Origin: DAIPXZ01 sp036782995
GTDB taxonomy: Bacteria; Bacillota; Clostridia; Saccharofermentanales; Saccharofermentanaceae
NCBI GenBank assembly: GCA_036782995.1
Contig: DAIPXZ010000004.1
Span: 108,436-172,435, forward strand
Direction of reading: 5' to 3'
DNA: 64,000 bases
Part shown: positions 18,055 through 26,816 of the stretch, piece after piece
Layout of the letters: every line of letters starts with the position of its first letter
Numbering within the stretch: the first letter of the stretch is position 1
Notes under the pieces: generated by a model
The model's input: the letters and a program-made list of their open reading frames with translations, nothing else
The model's database searches: none
What the model was told of the DNA's origin: nothing
Translations under genes and position numbers: made by a program

Positions 18055-19029
18055 TCAGTACAAATGAATCATTTCAAAAGCAATTGCCGTGTAATTATCT
18101 TGGTAAGAGAGATTCTTCTCATGAATCATCTTTTCCAAAATCTCACAACAGCGTTCCGTCCCAGCAAGCATTGCCTCGCGAAGCTCATCTCCTGAAAGAG
18201 AATCGCTGATGCCATCAGAACACATTAAGTACACATCGCCATTTCGAACCGGAAAGGGCACGTGTGAGTAGTCAGACACGACCTTTTCCGCACCCATAAA
18301 ATGTACTAATGCCGGTGCATCTTCATCTTCCAATGCTACATCTATCGTAATCATGCATTTCGCGGCTTTTAACATCAGTGAATTCCCGTATTCTTGTCGT
18401 TCATTCATTGCATAGAGCCGTCCGTCACGAAGTAAAAACAAATCACTGTCACCGACGGAAGAGAAAACGAGCTTATCGTCATGAACATAACAAGTCACCA
18501 TGGTTGCTCCGCCACGTGCAAGATACTGCTGATAAATCTTAGCTGTCATCTCTTCTAACTTCGTCGGTATTAATTTCGGATTCGTAAAAGCAGGTCGTGC
18601 ATCATCAGCCAATGTAGCTGTCACCAACGAGTTGGCAATCACAGCACCTGAGTCTAGTCCACCCATACCGTCGCAAAGCACGGCAAAGAAGCCTTCTTTC
18701 TCCCAGGTTGTCATTGGAGAAAAACCGAACGCATCCTGCTGTTCTTGTCTTTTTCCGATGCCCTGACAATTGCTGATTTTGTATTCCGTTATTGCTTTTT
18801 TCTGCTTCTCATTCAGCTTTATTGATGCGCACTCCACTGAATCATTTGTTTGATCCAAGGAAGGAATTCCTTCTTTGGTCTTTCTCTCATGCAGAAAAGC
18901 AAAGCCATGCGTTAGACGACCTACGATCAACAATGCTATGCAAATGACAAGATATATGAACAATAGCCAAGTACTATCCCATAAATCCTGAAGATACGCA
19001 TTATCGATTTGCAATATCGTATTTACCAT
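18055..19029 (-). CDS. Membrane-anchored PPM/PP2C-type Ser/Thr phosphatase
   Basis: 324 residues. A single N-terminal helix (about 21-38) is followed by a 40-residue linker and a cytoplasmic PPM domain. Motifs: QEQQDAFG (Asp99), LCDGMGGLDSG (Asp120, Gly121), VGDSDLFLLRDGRL, MCSDGISDSL and DNYTAIAFE. All metal-binding aspartates appear present. The start overlaps the FHA gene by seven bases, and the gene lies 44 bases before the protease-FHA gene. As the second phosphatase of the operon it is placed at the membrane, near the kinase and the FHA-bearing protease. Confidence 0.9.
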   Translation of the reverse strand: MVNTILQIDNAYLQDLWDSTWLLFIYLVICIALLIVGRLTHGFAFLHERKTKEGIPSLDQTNDSVECASIKLNEKQKKAITEYKISNCQGIGKRQEQQDAFGFSPMTTWEKEGFFAVLCDGMGGLDSGAVIANSLVTATLADDARPAFTNPKLIPTKLEEMTAKIYQQYLARGGATMVTCYVHDDKLVFSSVGDSDLFLLRDGRLYAMNERQEYGNSLMLKAAKCMITIDVALEDEDAPALVHFMGAEKVVSDYSHVPFPVRNGDVYLMCSDGISDSLSGDELREAMLAGTERCCEILEKMIHEKNLSYQDNYTAIAFEMIHLY

Positions 19030-20108
19030 CTAAATTTCTCTCCACATACCGGAATAAACATCAAATCGGTATCACCGAGAGAGATTCGATCATAAAGAGA
19101 CAGCGCGGTCTCTTCATAAATTGGTTCTTCGTTAAGTCGAATAACTGTGCCTGCGTCTGTCGGTGTAATGCTGTATTTACAATCAAAACGGTCATAGGTA
19201 ATAAATGCACATGGCATTTCTTCAACAATACCGTCTCTATTAAGTGAAATCTCGTTCTCCTTGCCTCTGCCAATCCGAGTTTTTTCGTTATAACAAGCAT
19301 AGGATGCGCCAATCATCGGGCCGTCAATAGCAATCACGAAAGCATGAATTTCCAGCTGGGCACGATAACGTACACTTTTCTTCGGTGGTGTTGAAATGAT
19401 GGATTGAATTAAAGCGGCAGTATTAACATCACCAAGCTCTTCATCTTTCTGTTCTTCATTAGCAGTTGCTGTTTCATCAAGTGGTTCATGCGATGTTTCT
19501 TCAAAAGAATCTTCCGCCGTATTACAGGGTTCTTCGCCCATTAATTCTATGCAGGGTTCCGTTTGTTTTATGGCATCGCCAGCCTCAGCTAGAACGGGAG
19601 CGTCCATCACGGCAGCTATGCCTTCAGCGGCAACAGGAGCAGCGACGGCAGCAATACCCTCCGCCACAACCGGTGCAGCAACATCGGCAACAATACCATC
19701 AGCTACAACAGGTTCGGTGACCTCTGAAGCAATCATCGAATCATTCTTGATCGGCAAATCACCTGCATTCGTATCATCCGGTACATTCGATGTAGCATCG
19801 ACTGGTAAGCTCTCATCAACAGCTGATGCTTCCGGCAGATTGTCGGGATCGTGATCCAATGCCACTGTTTTATGTATATTGGATGGCTGTTCTTCCACAT
19901 AAACCGCCACAGTGTGACCACATTTCACATTTACTGGTTCCATATCAATCGCTACCGTTTCACCGCATGCAGGTTTGGGAATCTCCATGCTCACAGGCGG
20001 AACAACGGGAGTGGCTACCGCTCGGGGAGTTTTCGAAATCTGGGAACAGTAGGGGCAATCCTGGAAGCGCTTTTCGTCAAAAAAATGGCCCTTGTCACAT
20101 TGCTTCAT
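19023..20108 (-). CDS. FHA-domain protein with N-terminal zinc ribbon
   Basis: 361 residues from ATG 20108 (GGAGG eight bases upstream); an earlier ATG at 20174 lies inside the promoter. The N-terminus has a possible zinc site, Cys4-His8...Cys18-x2-Cys21. The middle 200 residues are acidic and Ala/Val/Pro-rich with near-repeats of the type APVVAEGIAAV. The C-terminal 95 residues read as an FHA-like fold: TRIGRGKENEISL near 285, then a diverged recognition loop (EMPCAFITYDRF) and NEEPIYEE. It is the first gene of the kinase/phosphatase operon and a likely scaffold or kinase substrate. Confidence 0.8.
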   Translation of the reverse strand: MKQCDKGHFFDEKRFQDCPYCSQISKTPRAVATPVVPPVSMEIPKPACGETVAIDMEPVNVKCGHTVAVYVEEQPSNIHKTVALDHDPDNLPEASAVDESLPVDATSNVPDDTNAGDLPIKNDSMIASEVTEPVVADGIVADVAAPVVAEGIAAVAAPVAAEGIAAVMDAPVLAEAGDAIKQTEPCIELMGEEPCNTAEDSFEETSHEPLDETATANEEQKDEELGDVNTAALIQSIISTPPKKSVRYRAQLEIHAFVIAIDGPMIGASYACYNEKTRIGRGKENEISLNRDGIVEEMPCAFITYDRFDCKYSITPTDAGTVIRLNEEPIYEETALSLYDRISLGDTDLMFIPVCGEKFRW

Positions 20109-20137
20109 GTAAATACCTCCTGACTTTGCATAAATAT

Positions 20138-20166
20138 ATTGTATTCGAAACAAATATAAATAACAA
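20138..20166 (-). promoter_or_regulatory. Promoter of the FHA-PPM-protease-PPM-kinase operon
   Basis: Minus strand: TTGTTA, a 17-bp AT-rich spacer, TACAAT, then the ribosome binding site and ATG 30 bases later. It is the only good promoter found for the five genes. Confidence 0.6.
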
Positions 20167-20202
20167 GTAAACAAGCGGTTTAGTTATGAATATGATGTGA
20201 AC

Positions 20203-20250
20203 GAAAAAGCCCGTCCTTGCGGCTCATTTCGAGTGCAAAAACGGACTATT
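20203..20250 (-). terminator. Terminator after the 468-residue secreted protein gene
   Basis: On the minus strand AGTCCGT (20247-20241) pairs with ACGGGCT (20215-20209), with a nested TTGC/GCAA and CTC/GAG stem inside, followed by TTTTTCG. It separates the secreted protein gene from the kinase operon. Confidence 0.75.
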
Positions 20251-20287
20251 TTCATTGTTTATAGGAGAAACGTAATATTACATAAGA

Positions 20288-21694
20288 TTACATATCCAAA
20301 ATTGCATACGGATTGCCTTGCGTAGTTTTAGAAGCATAGTCGGAATGTCCACCATCGTACGGGCCTTTCACAATTCGCAATGTGTTATACGAATCTCTGA
20401 AGCATTCTTCGAGGTATGCATTCGGGATTTCAAACCACGAACCATAATATGGACTAAGTCTTTGGTAATATGACAAAGGGTGTAAGAATGCTTCCTCATG
20501 ATCATATAGCCCGATGACCTGCGGATAGACAAGAATACCTTGCCCATTTCTCACATATGGGGTTTCGGTATAATAGACATGAATCGGCGTGGTTGCGGTT
20601 TTCATCTGGAGATATATACTGCTAGAATCTACGCTTCGCATGATGCAATAGGCATAACGATTCACGGCAACATTTGCCAAACGTACATCATCATAATGAT
20701 CATCTTGCGGGATAGAACTCTGCAAATTTGCTTTTCCCGTGCTGGATATGTATATATAAAGTTCACCATAGTTGTATTCCCAAGAAATACCATTATTATA
20801 GTTCATCTTAACGATCTTTTTCTTGTATGTAAGTGTCGGGTCTTCAGGTGCTACATATCGTGTTGACAAAGTGAAATCTCGCTTTTCAAAACGCGAAACT
20901 AGATTAGCGGAGCATGACTTCACGAAATTCTTAACAGTAAGAATATCTATATACTTTGCATTCGCATAGAAATCTGTCGGGAACGTATTTGTTGCCGTAT
21001 AAGTGCCACACAATCTGCCTTGTGCGTCAAAATAAACATTAACACGAGTGAATTTATCCGTTGTTTTTGCGGTCTCCGTCATGTCTATGCTATATGTTCT
21101 GGTGTTTGGATTATAAGGCATTCTACGAGTGTCAATATTGAAAGTGGTGTCACCCGTCAAGTTCGTAATCGTAAACGAGTAGGAGTTGTTACTTGTGCCG
21201 TTAACCTGAGAATTCACGGTTATGCCTGTTGTCCTTTGAATATTATGATCATATATCAAAGCGATGCATTCTTCCTCACAATATTCATATTGTACAAATG
21301 CTACATTACGCACGACCGTTGGGCTGGTGTTGGTGTTCATCTTTTGGATGTACATTTTCTTATACGCTTTAAACGCAAGGTTTGCATCTGTCGTATCAAA
21401 AATGCAAATAATACTTCCGTCCGATGGTGTATTATCAACCCAATAGCATTTCGTAGATGTAATTGCCATGGTGTTAAGCTGCGATTCACTGAAAACCGTA
21501 AATCTATAGTTTTTGAAGCATGGAGCAGAATTAGTGTACTTATCGTTGTAGTCAACATGCATCGTCATACCAGACGTATAGTAATTAATACTATAACCAC
21601 TGCCAAATGATGCAAAAGCCGTCAGTGGCACCATGCTAACCAATAAAGCAACGGTAGCCAAAAGCGTGACGAGTTTTTTCGTCATGTTTCTCAT
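20288..21694 (-). CDS. Secreted protein of unknown function
   Basis: 468 residues with a clear Sec signal peptide (MRNMTKKLV, hydrophobic core, cleavage after TAFA near residue 28). GAGGAGG precedes the ATG. The mature protein is rich in Tyr, Thr and Asn with many short beta-like segments, e.g. around YSINYYTSG and the C-terminal GGHSDYASKTTQG. No anchor, LPxTG or catalytic motif is visible and I do not recognise a family. It has its own terminator and a long AT-rich upstream region with phased repeats, which suggests a separately regulated exported protein. Its function is unknown. Confidence 0.78.
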   Translation of the reverse strand: MRNMTKKLVTLLATVALLVSMVPLTAFASFGSGYSINYYTSGMTMHVDYNDKYTNSAPCFKNYRFTVFSESQLNTMAITSTKCYWVDNTPSDGSIICIFDTTDANLAFKAYKKMYIQKMNTNTSPTVVRNVAFVQYEYCEEECIALIYDHNIQRTTGITVNSQVNGTSNNSYSFTITNLTGDTTFNIDTRRMPYNPNTRTYSIDMTETAKTTDKFTRVNVYFDAQGRLCGTYTATNTFPTDFYANAKYIDILTVKNFVKSCSANLVSRFEKRDFTLSTRYVAPEDPTLTYKKKIVKMNYNNGISWEYNYGELYIYISSTGKANLQSSIPQDDHYDDVRLANVAVNRYAYCIMRSVDSSSIYLQMKTATTPIHVYYTETPYVRNGQGILVYPQVIGLYDHEEAFLHPLSYYQRLSPYYGSWFEIPNAYLEECFRDSYNTLRIVKGPYDGGHSDYASKTTQGNPYAILDM

Positions 21695-21781
21695 AAAATG
21701 TCCTCCTCAATAATGTCAAATTATGTCATTTTGCAAACTCACGCTAGCTAATAATAACAATGAGGTACAAAAGTTTATATC

Positions 21782-21812
21782 ACTATTTTGTTTGATTTTA
21801 CAACTATTTTGT
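21782..21812 (-). repeat. Direct repeat ACTATTTTGT, two copies 21 bp apart
   Basis: ACTATTTTGT occurs at 21782-21791 and 21803-21812, exactly two helical turns apart, about 90-120 bp upstream of the ATG at 21694. Read on the coding strand the unit is ACAAAATAGT. Such phasing is typical for a dimeric activator on one face of the DNA. Confidence 0.55.
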
Positions 21813-21913
21813 CTTTCCGCAAGAAATGAAAATTACTTCGTTTTTTTGACCAAATGAACTTGGATAATTAAAGTGTCGTTCTGTTCAATTTTTATGGTAT
21901 TTCTTCGCATATT

Positions 21914-21947
21914 TTATTGTTTTTGCTCTTATTCTTATTGTTTTTGC
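21914..21947 (-). repeat. Direct repeat TTATTGTTTTTGC, two copies 21 bp apart
   Basis: The 13-base unit occurs identically at 21914-21926 and 21935-21947, again with a 21-bp offset. On the coding strand of the downstream secreted protein gene it reads GCAAAAACAATAA. Same spacing as the repeat pair at 21782-21812, though the sequence differs. Confidence 0.6.
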
Positions 21948-22117
21948 AATTATTTTGTCGTCAAAAAATCATGTACACAATGAATATTTATCTCAATAAA
22001 TTCATTTTACTTTTCTATCATTGGGAACATTCGACAAAAATCTGTAATTGAAATGCAGAAATAATATAGCATTTGCCTATATCAATTCTACAATTAACTC
22101 GTACACAGAATAATTTA

Positions 22118-23155
22118 CTATTCTTGATTCGGATTGCTCTCGGTTATCGTTGAAACGTCGGAAGAATGATTCTCGTCGTCTTGTTCGAAATCATCAGATT
22201 CCTCATCAGTATCAATCGATAATTCAGCTTCATCCGATTCAGTATTGTCTTCTTCTGGGTCTTCATCAATGGCGATATAGCGATCGATTAACTCCCATGA
22301 AAAAAAAGTACCTAGATAATGTGAAAAAGAGAAAGCAAACACAAAATAGTAGAGAATTGCAATCGCATAACCAAAATATGTCGAAGTCATAAAGAGCAAG
22401 AACGGGACAATAAAAAGCAAAAGAATCTGTAATAGTACCATAGCAATCGCTGGGAATATCTTCATCAAAAGCATAAGAAGCGCATTTTTATAAAGCATTC
22501 TTAGCGGTAAATCAACGGATGCAATCAGAGGATAGATTATTTGCTGCAACGCTGCCCATAGAATCAAAATAACCACCCATATCGTAGCTATGGTGATATG
22601 GTATTTAAAGCTCGTTAGATTCGCATAGAATGCGATATTAAAGAGTAAAACAGCAGTAACGACACATGAAATAATCATGGCAACAAGAGATTTCTTCCAA
22701 TTCTCTTTGGTTGATTGTTTGAAATCCGCCCAGAACATGGTGCCCTTCCCACGTGCATAATTTCTATAGATATAGGAAAGTCCGGTTTGTATCGGTCCAT
22801 TACAAATAAACAGTATTCCGATAATACCCATCACCATAAATAGGCAAATAATATAGTAGAGCTGACTTGCGGCATCTGCGCCCGTATCATTTACTTCACC
22901 AGCAACAAGACCTATAGATTCTACAAATTGTGCGAAGTTCTCCGGAAGAAAAACTGAATTGAAATACGGGAGAAACGCAAGAATGAGAACAAACGCAAGA
23001 AGCATGCTGACAATATTCGTAATCAAGAAGAAAATATTCGCACAACAAAGTGATAAAAAATGAGTGCCGTAGGACACAAAAAAACGTACTACCGGTCCAT
23101 GCTGCTCGTCGGGCGAAACACCGACACTATTTTCATTTTGAGAAAAGAGACCCAT
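22118..23155 (-). CDS. DUF624/YesL-like membrane protein
   Basis: 345 residues with about six transmembrane segments (roughly 28-65, 100-125, 150-175, 180-210, 220-250, 255-280). The stretch GPIQTGLSYIYRNYARGKG followed by WADFKQSTKENWKKS near residues 122-150 resembles the YesL/DUF624 family, whose members often accompany carbohydrate uptake genes. The function is unproven. The last 60 residues form a very acidic cytoplasmic tail (Glu/Asp-rich), absent from typical YesL. It starts 20 bases after trmFO, so may be co-transcribed with it. Confidence 0.72.
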   Translation of the reverse strand: MGLFSQNENSVGVSPDEQHGPVVRFFVSYGTHFLSLCCANIFFLITNIVSMLLAFVLILAFLPYFNSVFLPENFAQFVESIGLVAGEVNDTGADAASQLYYIICLFMVMGIIGILFICNGPIQTGLSYIYRNYARGKGTMFWADFKQSTKENWKKSLVAMIISCVVTAVLLFNIAFYANLTSFKYHITIATIWVVILILWAALQQIIYPLIASVDLPLRMLYKNALLMLLMKIFPAIAMVLLQILLLFIVPFLLFMTSTYFGYAIAILYYFVFAFSFSHYLGTFFSWELIDRYIAIDEDPEEDNTESDEAELSIDTDEESDDFEQDDENHSSDVSTITESNPNQE

Positions 23156-23175
23156 TTTGTGTCACCATCCTTGTT

Positions 23176-24546
23176 TTACTTATTATCCATATAATTATAC
23201 GTGCATCGTTCCTGAAGAAGGTAGAGAATTTTACGGCAATTTTCGATTTCTTCAATCGCTCGATTGGCATAACAGAGATATTTCTCTTTCTTTCCCTTCA
23301 CTCGATATCCGAGCGGCGCAATCACACCAAAATTCGCATTAATTGGGACGAAGTGCTTCAAACAGGAAGCCGATACATAGGAAGACATAGCTCCAATCAT
23401 TGTATTGTCCGAAAAATTAATCTCCGACGCGTCGATATTATTTGCCTTCAATGCTGCATATATTCCGCAAAGGAAACCAGACCCGCATGATTCAATATAT
23501 CCTTCAACACCAGTAATCTGACCTGCAAAGAAAATCCGATTGTCTTCACGAAGCTCATAGTGTGAGGTTAACAGCTTCGGAGATTCGAGATATGTATTGC
23601 GATGCATAACTCCATAGCGCGAAAATTCGGCATTTTGTAAACCCGGAATCATTGAGAAAACTCTCTTTTGCTCACCAAATTTCAACCGTGTTTGGAAACC
23701 AACGATGTTATACATCGACGCCATTTTATCGTCTTGACGAAGCTGAACACATGCATAAGGTTCTTTTCCGGTACGCGGATCAACTAGTCCTACCGGCTTC
23801 AAAGGTCCGTATCGCATGGTATCTATTCCACGTTTTGCCATCGTTTCGATTGGCATACAGCCTTCGAATACAGTTTCCTTATCAAAGCCATGTACATTTG
23901 CAAGCTCTGCGTTAACTAAGGCTTCATAGAAAGCATTGTATTCTTCGCGATTCATCGGGCAATTGAGATAATCATCGCCGCCCTTGCCATAACGTGACAT
24001 GGCAAAAACGATATTGCGATCAATCGAAGATTCTGTGACAATCGGTGCCGCCGCGTCAAAAAAATGCAGATCGTTATTGCCAATTTTTTTCATTATATCT
24101 TCATAAAGAGGACCATCGGTTAACGGCCCAGTGGCCACGATGACTATTCCCTCATTTGGTATGGTATAGACTTCTTCATCTCGTATTTCAATATTCGAAT
24201 TTGATTTAATCGCATCCGTAATATATGTAGAAAAAGATTCTCGATCAACAGCCAACGCCCCACCAGCCGGAACGGCTGTATGATCTGCCGACTCCATAAT
24301 CAGCGAATTCATCATACGAAGCTCTTCTTTCAGAAGTCCGACACCATTTTCCAATTGATTGGAGCGTAAAGAATTGCTGCAAACCAATTCAGCAAAAGTG
24401 TCAGTTGTATGTGCGGGACTCTTTCTGACTTTTTTCATTTCATACAGAATGACTTTACATCCGAGTTTGGATGCTTGCCATGCCGCCTCAGCACCAGCGA
24501 GTCCAGCGCCGATAATCGTAATCTCTGGTTTTTTGTTATCGTTCAA
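23176..24546 (-). CDS. trmFO: Methylenetetrahydrofolate-tRNA-(uracil-5-)-methyltransferase
   Basis: 456 residues. Folate- and FAD-dependent enzyme that makes ribothymidine-54 in the T-loop of tRNA. The N-terminal FAD motif is IIGAGLAGAEAA (residues 10-21), followed by ELVCSNSLRSNQ near 53 with a catalytic cysteine, and AVPAGGALAVDRE. CGSGFLCGIYAA near 365 is the second conserved half. Length is normal for the family (about 440). The gene follows topA, the conserved dprA-topA-trmFO order of Firmicutes. Confidence 0.95.
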   Translation of the reverse strand: MNDNKKPEITIIGAGLAGAEAAWQASKLGCKVILYEMKKVRKSPAHTTDTFAELVCSNSLRSNQLENGVGLLKEELRMMNSLIMESADHTAVPAGGALAVDRESFSTYITDAIKSNSNIEIRDEEVYTIPNEGIVIVATGPLTDGPLYEDIMKKIGNNDLHFFDAAAPIVTESSIDRNIVFAMSRYGKGGDDYLNCPMNREEYNAFYEALVNAELANVHGFDKETVFEGCMPIETMAKRGIDTMRYGPLKPVGLVDPRTGKEPYACVQLRQDDKMASMYNIVGFQTRLKFGEQKRVFSMIPGLQNAEFSRYGVMHRNTYLESPKLLTSHYELREDNRIFFAGQITGVEGYIESCGSGFLCGIYAALKANNIDASEINFSDNTMIGAMSSYVSASCLKHFVPINANFGVIAPLGYRVKGKKEKYLCYANRAIEEIENCRKILYLLQERCTYNYMDNK

Positions 24547-24578
24547 TGATGTATCCCCATTTCGTCGGTATCGAAAAC

Positions 24579-26750
24579 TCAGCTTTCGACACGCTCTTCC
24601 TTATCGATGTCCTCATCCTTTGATTTTGTCTTTCTTGCGTTGGTCGGACAATCCTTGTTCGAGCATTTCGGATAGGTACGCCCGCGGAAACGTTTCCATA
24701 CCATGTAGCTGTTACACGTTTCGCAAAGCTTATCCTCAACAGGCAAATCCCAACTGATGAACTTGCAATCTGCATCACTGCCCTTTTTATCACAGGTATA
24801 GAATACTCTGCCCTTATACTTTCGGGACGTATGAGATACCAGACCAGAACCGCAAAGCGGACATTTTCCGTTTGCCTTAATCTCAATATTCTTCGTAAAC
24901 TTGCATGTCGGAAAGTTCGAACAGGCAATAAACTTACCATATCGACCTTCTTTAATCAGTAATTCACCATCTTCGCAATCTGGGCATTTCTCCCCGGTGT
25001 TTTCTGTCTTCATCTCGACCTTTTGGACATCAGAGGACGCTTTCACAATCAACTCATGGAAATCCGGATAGAAATCACCCAAGACCTTCACCCAGTTTTT
25101 CTTTCCTAATTCGATTTCGTCGAGCTGCTCTTCCATTTCTGCCGTAAAGGAGACATCAACAATCTCTTGAAAATGATTCGAAAGCATATCGGTTACAATA
25201 TCACCGAGTTCAGTCGGTGCGAGGTACTTTGATTCCTTCGCCACATAGTTTCTTGCCAAAATTGTCGAAATAGTCGGCGCGTATGTTGAAGGACGTCCGA
25301 TTCCTTTTTCTTCCAACGCCTTAATCAGCGTGGCTTCTGTATATCTCGGTGGTGGCAGGGTAAACTTCTGTTCCGGCGTCATCGATAATAAGTGTAATAA
25401 CTGATTAAACTCTAGTTGCGGAAGCTTCGCCTTTGACGCCGCTTTTTCATCATCCGTAGCATCTTCCGTCATATCGGCGTATGCCGCCAAGAATCCTTGG
25501 AAACGAATGGTTTCACCAGTCGTACGAAATATAGAATGATTACAAAGTATATCCATCGATACGGTATCGACTTCAGCCGCAGCCATTTGCGAAGAAAGAA
25601 AACGATCCCAAATGAGCTTATATAGTCGATATTGTTCAGGTGAAAGAGAATCCTTAATCTCATCGGGAACCAATTCGAAATGTGCCGGACGAATAGCTTC
25701 ATGTGCATCTTGAGCAGAATTCTTATTAGAGAATTTTCGCGGAGATGACGGTAAATACTTTTCGCCGAATTTCTCAGTGATAAGCTCTTTGGCATACCCG
25801 GCAGCCTCTTCGGATACGCGAACAGAGTCTGTACGGATATAGGAAACGAGAGCCATCTGGCCTTTACCTTGTATCTCGACACCTTCATACAATTGTTGGG
25901 CAACGCTCATCGTTCTTCGGGAAGTAAAGCTAAGTCGACGCGATGCTTCTTGTTGCAATGTACTCGTCGTAAATGGCGGAAATGGTTGACGCTGTTTGCT
26001 TCCCTTCTTGATTGTATCTACCGTAAACGGATGATCCTTGATTTCAGCAAGAACGTGATCTGTCTCTTCCTTATTTGTTAGTTTCACCTTTTCAATGTGA
26101 TTATTGATTTTTTCACCGTGATAACGAGATTTAAACGGGAACTTCACATCCTCGGGAGTCAACTCCGCAGTAAGTAACCAATACTCTTCTTTTTGAAAAG
26201 CATTGATTTCTTTTTCACGATCAACGACCAATTTAGTCGCAACAGATTGAACACGACCGGCAGAAAGACCTTTGCGAATCTTTTGCCATAATAACGGACT
26301 TAGCTCATAACCGACTAATCGGTCCAATATTCTTCTGGCTTGTTGTGCATTCACTAAATCCACATCAATTTTTCGAGGCGCTTCAATGGCCTGTTGAACC
26401 GCTTTCTCCGTGATTTCATTAAACGAAATGCGGCAATTTTCTTCAAGATCGATGCCCAATATTTTTGCAATATGCCATGCAATTGCTTCTCCTTCGCGGT
26501 CAGGGTCAGTTGCGATATAGACGCGTTCGACATCGACTGCCATGTCCTTCAGCTCGCGAATAATCTTCTCCTTACCACGCATATTTATATATGTCGGTCG
26601 GAAGTCGTGCTTCACATCAACGCCCATGGTAGATGAAGGTAAATCTCGAATATGACCGACGGATGCGGTTATACGGTAATCTTTTCCCAGATATCTGCCT
26701 ATGGTTTTTGCTTTGGCAGGAGACTCAACGATGACCAATTTCTTTCCCAT
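24579..26750 (-). CDS. topA: DNA topoisomerase I
   Basis: 723 residues. Relaxes negative supercoils by cutting one strand. The TOPRIM domain starts at LVIVESPAKAKTIG with TDPDREGEAIAWH at about 81-93; the active-site tyrosine is Tyr304 in SYIRTDSVR. Three C-terminal four-cysteine zinc ribbons begin at CPDC, CPLC and CETC and end in a Lys/Glu-rich tail. I chose ATG 26750 (MGKKLVIV), with GAGAG seven bases upstream; a GTG at 26768 is in frame but would add six residues and lacks a binding site. It is flanked by dprA and trmFO. Confidence 0.95.
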   Translation of the reverse strand: MGKKLVIVESPAKAKTIGRYLGKDYRITASVGHIRDLPSSTMGVDVKHDFRPTYINMRGKEKIIRELKDMAVDVERVYIATDPDREGEAIAWHIAKILGIDLEENCRISFNEITEKAVQQAIEAPRKIDVDLVNAQQARRILDRLVGYELSPLLWQKIRKGLSAGRVQSVATKLVVDREKEINAFQKEEYWLLTAELTPEDVKFPFKSRYHGEKINNHIEKVKLTNKEETDHVLAEIKDHPFTVDTIKKGSKQRQPFPPFTTSTLQQEASRRLSFTSRRTMSVAQQLYEGVEIQGKGQMALVSYIRTDSVRVSEEAAGYAKELITEKFGEKYLPSSPRKFSNKNSAQDAHEAIRPAHFELVPDEIKDSLSPEQYRLYKLIWDRFLSSQMAAAEVDTVSMDILCNHSIFRTTGETIRFQGFLAAYADMTEDATDDEKAASKAKLPQLEFNQLLHLLSMTPEQKFTLPPPRYTEATLIKALEEKGIGRPSTYAPTISTILARNYVAKESKYLAPTELGDIVTDMLSNHFQEIVDVSFTAEMEEQLDEIELGKKNWVKVLGDFYPDFHELIVKASSDVQKVEMKTENTGEKCPDCEDGELLIKEGRYGKFIACSNFPTCKFTKNIEIKANGKCPLCGSGLVSHTSRKYKGRVFYTCDKKGSDADCKFISWDLPVEDKLCETCNSYMVWKRFRGRTYPKCSNKDCPTNARKTKSKDEDIDKEERVES

Positions 26751-26816
26751 GGTATTCTCTCTTTTCACAAAATAAGTCGATTATGCTCTTCACATAGTCT
26801 TTATATATATAATTCA

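Larger units (their letters stand above)
21695..22117. other. 423-bp AT-rich upstream region of the secreted protein gene
   Basis: No gene is seen. The stretch holds two pairs of direct repeats with the same 21-bp offset (listed separately), one isolated Spo0A-like box TTCGACA at 22030-22036, and long T- and A-rich tracts. It lies between the stop of the DUF624-like gene and the start of the secreted protein gene, so it is probably the control region of the latter. Confidence 0.6.
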
